Shown: positions 56,509-64,000 of the stretch, in pieces
Position numbering within the stretch: the first letter of the stretch is position 1
How the letters are laid out: each line of letters begins with the position of its first letter
From: Rutidosis leptorrhynchoides
Taxonomy: Eukaryota > Streptophyta > Magnoliopsida > Asterales > Asteraceae
Reading direction: 5' to 3'
DNA: 64,000 nt
Assembly (NCBI RefSeq): GCF_046630445.1
Contig: NC_092339.1
Span: forward strand, 313,905,501-313,969,500
Translations under genes and position numbers: made by a program
The notes under the pieces: model-generated
Told to the model about the DNA's origin: nothing
The model's database searches: none
Seen by the model: only the letters and a program-made list of their open reading frames with translations

Positions 56509-58393
56509 TGATAGTGCTCCAAATGAACATATATTTAGGCTCAATATCCTTCCAATATGTAAAGCTTTTAGTTGCAATTGTTCTATTTTCAAGTAATAAT
56601 CGTTTAAATAAATAAGTGCGAAGACAAAAGAAGAAAACGACGATTTGAAGACGCAAATGACCAAAAAAACTCAAATGTACAAGATATAATTCATGTGGTT
56701 CAATTTATTGATGAGAAACTTCCAAAAATGACAAGAGTACAAGTCGCGAAACGCAAAGTACAAGATATTAAATCGTACGAAAGGACGTTCAAAAATTCGG
56801 AACCAAGACATAAACCGAGCATCAACGCGCGAGACAACGAACCTAAAATTACGAGTCAACTATGCAAAAGAATATAATATAATATATATATAATTATATA
56901 AAATTATATATATTATATTATATATTAAAATAAAACGTCGACAAACTAGAAAACAAAAGCAAGTGTGCTGATCCAGGCTGGCCATGCGATCGCATGGCCT
57001 GGCTGCCTTAATCCCATGCGATCGCATGGCAGGGAAAAGGTGGCCAGGTCCTATAAATTGGCCAGTTTTCTGCGAATTATAGACACCTCAATTTTCTTTC
57101 TTCCTCTGTAAAGAATTATATATATTTATATTTATAATTTAAAGTTTAAATTAGGTTTAATAATAATTGAATTAATGTAAGAAATGTTTTAAGGTTTTGT
57201 AATACGGAACTCTGTCCGTGTAACGCTACGCGATTAATCACCACTGTAAGCTATGTTCTTCCTTTTTAGATTAATGTCTCGTAACTAAGTTATTATTGTG
57301 CTTATTTGAGCCGAAGTAATTGTGATGTTGGGCTAAATATTAAGATGGGGTTATTGAATTTTGTACCATAATTCGGGTTTGAACAAAAGACCGACACTTG
57401 TGAACATTGGACTATTGACTATTAATAGGTAGGGGGTATTGTCTAATTGAATGACAACTCATTGGAACCTGTCGAACCTATCTTCAAATTAGTTAATCTA
57501 ATAATTATTAAATTGATTACGAATGTCCTATTTAGTGATGTTTATATGACACCGTTTACAATCATTTACTTAATCAATTGGATTGGGTAATTGATTATGC
57601 ATTTTGGCCAAGTGGATAAATTAATATATCATGGACTAATTAAAACAGGGGTGGATTACATACAAGGATAATTGGTGTAATTGTTAACAAAGTATTAAAA
57701 CCTTGAATTACAAGCAGTCGATAACCTGGTGTAATTATTAACAAAGTATTAAAACCTTGTTACAGTCTAAATCCCTAATTAGTTGGAATATTTGACTTCG
57801 GGAATAAGGTTAATTTGATGAGCATTTTATAATTATGACCGATGGACTATTATGGACAAAAACCAGATAGGTATCAAATAAACCAGGACAAAGGACAATT
57901 AACCAGGGTAACAATTAATTAAAATCAAAACGTCAAACATCATGATTACGGAAGTTTAAATAAGCATAATACTTTTATTTCATATTTCATCGTACCTTTA
58001 TTTACTGTCATTTTAATTACTGCAATTTACTTTATCGTAATTTAAATTCTGTCATTTATATTATCGTCATTTACCTTTACGCTTAAAATATAAAATCGAC
58101 AAACCGGTCATTAAACGGTAAAAACCCCCTTTTATAATAATATTACTATATATAATTATATATATTTTATATAAATATAGTTGTTAAAAATATAGCGTTA
58201 AACTCAGCTAGCTCCCTGTGGAACGAACCGGACTTACTAAAAACTACACTACTCTACGATTAGGTACACTGCCTATAAGTGTTGTAGCAAGGTTTAGGTA
58301 TATCCATCCGTAAATTAAATAAAACTTGTGTAAATTGTATCGTATTTCGTAATAAAAATATATAATATTTCGTATACCTCCGTGCACACATCA
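56509..58393 (+). repeat. 5' LTR of the second Athila-like element
   Basis: The end (CACACATCA) is set by the primer site a few bases later; the start (TGATAGTGCTCC) is chosen from inverted TGAT/ATCA ends and similar length to the other Athila LTR, so it is less sure. It contains two perfect 16-bp palindromes CCATGCGATCGCATGG and a TATA box CTATAAATT (57051-57059). Confidence 0.6.
56982..57029. promoter_or_regulatory. two CCATGCGATCGCATGG palindromes before the LTR TATA box
   Basis: Perfect 16-bp palindromes at 56982-56997 and 57014-57029, 22-69 bp before the TATA box. A third copy lies in the leader (58752-58767), with a variant CTCATGTGATCGCATGAG at 58783-58800. Confidence 0.8.
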
Positions 58394-58395
58394 AG

Positions 58396-58420
58396 TTTTT
58401 GGCGCCGCTGCCGGGGAGCC
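58396..58420 (+). promoter_or_regulatory. Athila-type primer binding site
   Basis: TTTTTGGCGCCGCTGCCGGGGAGCC, two to three bases after the LTR; identical core to the site at 5608-5625. Confidence 0.85.
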
Positions 58421-58506
58421 GAAAGCGAAACGCTATAAAAAAATATATAAGTTTTAATCTATTTTTGTAAAAATATAATTTTTTTTAGTTTTAAATATAT
58501 AAAATA

Positions 58507-58577
<71 letters not shown>

Positions 58578-59790
58578 TTATATTTTTGATATTTAGTTTA
58601 TAAAATTATTTTTATTTTTAAGTTTTTAAAATATAAGTTTATTATATTTTATATAAATATTTTCTATAAATTAAAATCAGAAAAAAATAAAAAAATAAAG
58701 TAATCGGGCCACAACACTGTAGCAGCCCAATTTCTTTTCCGGATCCACAGCCCATGCGATCGCATGGCCACATAACAGAATACTCATGTGATCGCATGAG
58801 TCGATGTGACAGGGTCTGATCCTAGTACCGTACGATTAGGGTTTGGTAATTAATAATAATTATAATAAGTAATTAAAATTAGGGTTTTAATTAAATATAA
58901 TTAGTTTAAGTTTAGTTTTAATTAATTATTAGTTTTAATTAGTTTTATTAATTATAAAATTAATACTTTTATAAAATAATAATATAAAAATAATACTTTT
59001 ATAAAAATAAGCAATTTTATCATTTTTTTTTTCTTTTTATAAATTGTATATTTTAAACATTTAATTCGTAATTTGTATATTTATCATTCGTAATTAGTTC
59101 TAAGTTTAGTTTTTGCCATAGTTACTTTATATTTCTAGATTTTTAGGCTTTGTCGTAAAATTCCTTAAGAGATTTTTATTTAGATTAAGATTTAGGCGCT
59201 TTAGAATTTTACGACGTCGCTTATCGCTTTAGTTTTAAATAGATTTTAGTGCCTAATTAAGTAATTGCCGTTTTCCATTTAAAATTCCTTTTAAGCTTTA
59301 ATACCTTTAGACGTAAGTTTTAATTTTTAGTTTTTAGGCTTTTAAGTTTCGACGTTTTTCTTTCTTATTTTTATTTTTTGACGTTTTTCGACGCGCTTCT
59401 TTTTCTTTCTCATTTCTACGCTCTAGTTTTTAGGACATAAAATTTTCTTTATTTTCTTTAAATTTCGATGAAAAATTATAAAAAGCGATTAAGTTGATAG
59501 ACATCCAAATTTTCTGGTTCGTAGTAATAGTTGGATTTGTTAGTGACGAGTTGTGGGCTTCCGATTTAAAGGGTCCTGGCTACCTGCTGCATCTATTGGC
59601 TATTCGAAACGTGGGCAAAATCAGAAAAGTCTATTGATTTGATAAATTATATAATTTTTATATTTATAACTAATAGGATATTCAGTGAATGCATTGAGCA
59701 AAACGTTCACCACTTTTCATACGTTCACCGCCTTTAACTCGATCACGACATCTAGCCAATATTATCGCCGTTAATTTTTCTTTAGAATCA
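58421..59790 (+). other. leader of the second Athila-like element
   Basis: Non-coding, very AT-rich, with a (TA)n microsatellite (58509-58574) and the CGATCG palindrome pair (58752-58800). Repeated TTTAGTTTTTAG-like phrases follow. Confidence 0.6.
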
Positions 59791-59799
59791 TCATCTAGT

Positions 59800-62398
59800 C
59801 AAACAAGTTCTCCAACTCAAATTCCCAATAATCCATCTTTTGAACCCGACTTCACAATTGAGAACCCGGAGGATATTCAAGGACAATTCCAAGATCCAGA
59901 ACCACTAATCATTCCTCCTGAACCACAAACCGTTAAATCAGAATCTTCTAGTAATTCGGATTCAACAATTTCAATTATGGAAGTAACGGAACCTCTAAGT
60001 ATGGAAGATCGAATGAGAGCTACACGCACTGGCCAAGGACATGCCATTACGCGACCAAACATTAATGCGCCAGTTATGAAATCGACAAATCCTACACATG
60101 GTAACTAATCAATGCCAATATAGTGGTACGCCAAAAGAAGATCCAAACGAACATCTTCGAACCTTTAATAGGATTTGTACTCTATTCAAAATCAGAGAAG
60201 TTGAGGATGAACAGATCTATCTCATGTTGTTTCCCTGGACTTTAAAGGGAGAAGCCAAAGATTGGTTAGAATCGTTATCCGAAGGAGCGATTGACACATG
60301 AGATGTTTTAGTTGAGAAATTTCTTAAAGGATTCTTTCCAGCATCTAAAGCTGTGAGACTTCAAGGAGAAATTGTTACGTTCTCGCAAAAGCCAAATGAA
60401 ACATTATATGAGGCGTGGACAAGATTCGGAAAGTTGTTGAGAGGATGTCCTCAGCACGGTTTAGATACTTATCAAATAGTGCAAATATTCTACCAAGGTG
60501 TCGACGTTGCTACACGAAAAGACATCGACACAGCAGCTGGTGGTTCCATTATGAAGAAAACCACAACCGAAGCTCACAAAATCATTGATAACACAGCCTT
60601 CCACTCGCATGAGTGGCACCAGAAAAAAGATATTTTTCGTTCATCCAAAGCGGCTAGAGCCGATTCTAGCCATGACTTTGATTCCGTTTTCGCAAAAATA
60701 GATGCTTTCGAGAGACGAATGGAAAAGATGACTAAAGATATTCACGCAATACGAATCAGTTGTGAGCAATGCGGTAGACCACACTTAACGAAAGATTGTC
60801 ACATTGAGCAAACGATGGAACAACGTGAGAATGTTTCCTACATGAACCAAAGGCCGGGAAATAATTATCAAAATAATTATCAACCGCCAAGGCCAAACTT
60901 CAATCGAAATCAAAACATTCTTTACAATCCAAATGGACCCAAGAATAACTCGTACAACCAACAAGGTCCGAATAACCAACCAACTCAAAACAACACTTTC
61001 AATCAACAAAGACCTAGCTTGTATAAACCACCACAACAAACCGAAGAGAAAAAGTCAAATCTGGAAGAAATGATAGCAAAGCTAATGGAATCTCAAACAC
61101 AATTTATTACATCTCAAACCCAAACAAATGAGAGGTTTGATCAGTCATTAAGAAATCAAAAAGCTTCCATTTTGAATCTAGAAAAACATGTAGGTACTCT
61201 TGCTAGCATGATGAGTGAGAGGGAACAAGAAAAGCTACCGAGTAATACTGAAGTAAATCCTCGAAATGAGAATGTTAATATGGTGTCAACGAATTCTGAA
61301 AAACCAGCATCAGAAGATGGAAAGGTTTTAGATGTGAGTAACAATGAAGAAGTTACAACACCACCACCACCCGAGTATGTAAAGCCAGTGGTGGCACCTT
61401 ACAGACCACCCATCCCGTTTCCAAGAAAAGGAGTTGAGTATGAGCAAGTGATAGGTAATAAAGTTTGTGATACCTCTGGAAAGAATAAGAAGAATAAGAA
61501 AGTGCAAGAAATAAAAATCGTAGAAGTAAACCCGGTGAAGACAGTTCCACCAAAACTTCCACCAAGGTTGGGTGATTCGGGTGAATTTATTGTTCCTTGT
61601 CTACTTAGTGATTGTGTCATGTATGATGCACTAGCAGATTTAGGTGCGAGTATAAGTGTTATGCCTCTTTCATTATATAAGAGATTAGGAGTAGGTGAGT
61701 TAAGTCCAACGGAAATGAGTGTTCGACTCTTTGATCAAACCATTAGGCACCCAGTTGGAATTGCTGACAACCTACCCGTTCAAGTAGGTAATTTAACCTT
61801 TCTAGTCGAATTTATTGTCATTGACATAGAAGATGACTCAAACATTCCTCTAATTTTAGGTTGACCATTCTTAGCGTCCACCGGGGCATTATTTGATGTA
61901 AGAGAGGGCAGAATGATACTTAGTGATGGTGACAAATCGGTCATCTTTGTGAGTCGAAAGGCTAAATCTCCACCAACCAAAACCGTTGAACCAACAAAAA
62001 TGATTGGTAAGAACCATGTTGTTTTACCAACTCCAACGGTAGTGCTTAACAATAATAAAACGCCTAAGTGTGGGAAAAATGAAGTAACACCTAATGATGA
62101 CTTGATAACAAAGAACCCCATTGTTGATACGAAATTAAATGACTCCGTTATTAACAGTTCAATGAAGAAACTTATTAAACGGATTCGCGATGCTAGAACC
62201 AAGGGGAACTTTAAGTTATGTAATCGGTTAGTATCCAATCTATCGCCTAATGAAAAGGCGAAACTAGTTGAATTTGTGGATATTACACATGAATCCGACC
62301 AATGGCTTAAAGGAAAAGTCACAGATATGCAAGTTGATTATGGTCCAAGAGAAATTGACGATGAAATTAACCATAATTTCGACACCACGGCTACCTAA
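59800..62398 (+). pseudogene. gag-pro: gag-protease gene of the second Athila-like element
   Basis: Coding begins before 59800 with an acidic Ser/Pro/Glu-rich stretch (no sure ATG). The Gag core (60098-60620) shows NQCQYSG, DPNEHLRTF, DWLESL, FFPASKAVRL and YEAWTRFGKLLRGCPQHGL. An Asn/Gln-rich linker follows. The protease (61560-61910) has LADLGASISVMP and PLILG. Defects: a frame change near 60105, TGA for a Trp at 60299, TGA inside the ILGRPF motif at 61862. The final 160 codons (61913-62398) have no known domain and end at TAA followed at once by GTGTGGGGA. The gene ends here instead of running into RT. Confidence 0.85.
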
Positions 62399-64000
62399 GT
62401 GTGGGGAGATTCAAATGTTCCAAAAAGAAAATGCTGTCTAGAGTTAGTTGTTCTGTTCTCGTGTAGTTCCGAGAATGGAATCCGATTGGTCTTTTCCACT
62501 AGCAGACACTAAAGAACTAGTTTTCTCCCCCCCCCCCATTCTGAATTTTTTGTTTTGCAGGTTTTGTATGAAATTAATATGCTTTTTAAATTTAAGTTTT
62601 GTGTGATTTTAATTTAAAAACAAAATTTACTTTATTTCATTAAGTTTAAAAAATAATTTCTAAAATTTGTTGTAAGTTAAAGACTAGGTCATGGAACCGA
62701 AATTGCTTTACCCGAGGGCGGGGCGAAAAATTTTATTATCATTATTTTATGTTTGTAGTTTATCTTATGTAAAACAGGATAAAACAGCGCACTTTCAAAG
62801 ACTGGCATTAAGTTCAGCAAAAGCTACTAATTTTGACGATAAGACGCAAACCATATGTGAAATTACAACAAAAGGAATGAACGATGAGGCACGCCATCTA
62901 TCATTCGACGAGCTTAGTAATTACAAACTGGGTATTTTTAATCACTTTTCTACACTAATCACCCTCATGAATTTATAATTATAGTCTGATTTCATGCAAA
63001 TGCGGGCATTGCATGATCTCAAGTGTGGGGAAGGGTTATAAATTCTCTCGGATTTGAACTTGGTTTAATTGCCAAATTTTGTGAAAATTTGAAAAATTTT
63101 CAACTAAATAAATTCAAAATCATGTTTATACATATTTATGAACGATAAAACTAGGTGTAATGCCGAAATTATTGTTACCTCGGAGAGAACATAAATGGAG
63201 AAACAACCTAAAACGCTTGAATTCATTTAAAATGGAATAAAGGAGAATAAAAAGGCAAAGAAAAATAAAAGCTAAGTGTGGGAAGAATTTACATATAACA
63301 CATATTTGTACAAGATTATTGCAGGTACTTTTGCTTTGGACTAAACTAATCATTTTTACCCGATTTACTGTAATATATTTGGAAAAAAGGAAAGATGGAT
63401 CTACACGATGAATTAATTCCATCATTAAAAGGAAGTAAAGTCTTTCGAAAAAGACACGCGCTTCTTGATTTAGGCCAGGAAGTTGTCGTCCCGACCAGCT
63501 GTAGGTTAACGAAAAATCTAGAAAAGTCATCTCTAAAATCAGCAGAAAATCCACGGACCTCAGCATCAAACAGGGTCGCCATGTGGTCAGACTTATCCTA
63601 GCCATAAGAGGATCTGTCTCGTAAAATGGGGAGGGCGCCGTGCAAATTAGCTTGATAAGACTAATGAATTAGACCCCCAGAAAAGGATAATCTCCTAAAA
63701 GATTAAAAATCATCCTTTAAGCCTGATATTACTCAATCCTTGAGATTGACCTTAAAGATTGAGAATTACAAACTCATGGAATTCGATGATATCTAAACTC
63801 GAGCTTGAACGAGAAAATATTTTGTTCAAATTAAAATTGATTTGTTTTCTGAAAACCTATTTTCAATGCGTTCATTACCATTGAACGTAAAATCCTAAGA
63901 ATTCATCGAAATTCATTAGGTCACCTGAACCAAATCGGGTGTCAACGTTAAGAACGGTGGTTGCATAGCATGGTCGAAGACAGGACCTTGTGCCAGACCG
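62399..64000 (+). other. 3' non-coding part of the second Athila-like element
   Basis: No convincing gene. AAGTGTGGG motifs occur at 62396, 63022 and 63275. A C run lies at 62527-62535. Short ORFs (62691-62978, 63395-63601) match nothing known. Confidence 0.5.

Larger units (their letters stand above)
56509..64000 (+). mobile_element. Athila-like element with Gag-protease only, truncated by window edge
   Basis: Plus strand: LTR (about 56509-58393), primer site TGGCGCCGCTGCCGGGGA, leader with AT microsatellite, gag-protease gene, then 1.6 kb without pol to the window end. The 3' LTR is outside. No RT, RNase H or integrase is visible. Confidence 0.82.

Overview
The window reads as repeat-rich nuclear DNA of a eudicot, most likely an Asteraceae. 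The sequence is AT-rich, and almost everything in it is nested retrotransposons of plant type: Tekay-like chromoviruses, Athila-like elements and an L1-type LINE, with short retroposons and MITE-like elements between them. Plant host genes are seen only in the gaps. The family assignment is an inference from the style of the elements; no marker gene proves it.

Layout. (1) 1-7635: an Athila-like Ty3/gypsy element on the minus strand, cut by the left window edge. It has a decayed gag-protease gene followed in frame by an unknown domain, and no reverse transcriptase is visible. It sits inside the 5' LTR of (2) 7636-17865, a plus-strand chromovirus with an extra ORF before gag and a pol full of stops. 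(3) 17866-21821: old host DNA with a foldback element, a CCGAAATTTCGG-rich patch, fragments of an O-fucosyltransferase gene, hAT-like debris and a tRNA-type SINE with clear target duplications. (4) 21822-39785: an L1-type LINE on the minus strand with a 14-bp target duplication. Its ORF1 is split by (5) 27390-39172, a minus-strand chromovirus with a perfect 5-bp duplication (GTGGC). This chromovirus carries an F-box protein ORF and an acidic ORF between its 5' LTR and gag. (6) About 39900-49382: a PIF/Harbinger-type MYB-like gene remnant, broken by a TTG-tailed retroposon and by (7) 40920-49196. That last element is non-autonomous and has lost gag-pol; it keeps a coiled-coil ORF in the sense direction and has a small two-helix membrane ORF with its own TATA box on the antisense strand. 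(8) 50722-51089: a small frameshifted ORF whose stop codon served as the TAA target of a Tourist-like MITE. (9) 51865-52596: a TTG-tailed retroposon rich in AT/GT repeats. (10) 53498-55404: the one apparently intact host gene, a two-exon GT17 glycosyltransferase on the minus strand. (11) 56081-64000: an LTR-like fragment, then a second Athila-like element (plus strand) with a Gag-protease gene and no polymerase before the window ends.

Most promising. All three chromovirus-type elements carry additional sense ORFs in front of gag, each different: Ser/Asp-rich with a coiled coil, acidic plus F-box, and coiled coil. The F-box ORF is a recognisable host-type protein still open over its full length inside an element whose pol carries several stops. 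Both Athila-like elements end their coding part after the protease. Apart from the GT17 gene, none of the larger genes here is likely to make its full product: nearly all carry stops, frameshifts or insertions.
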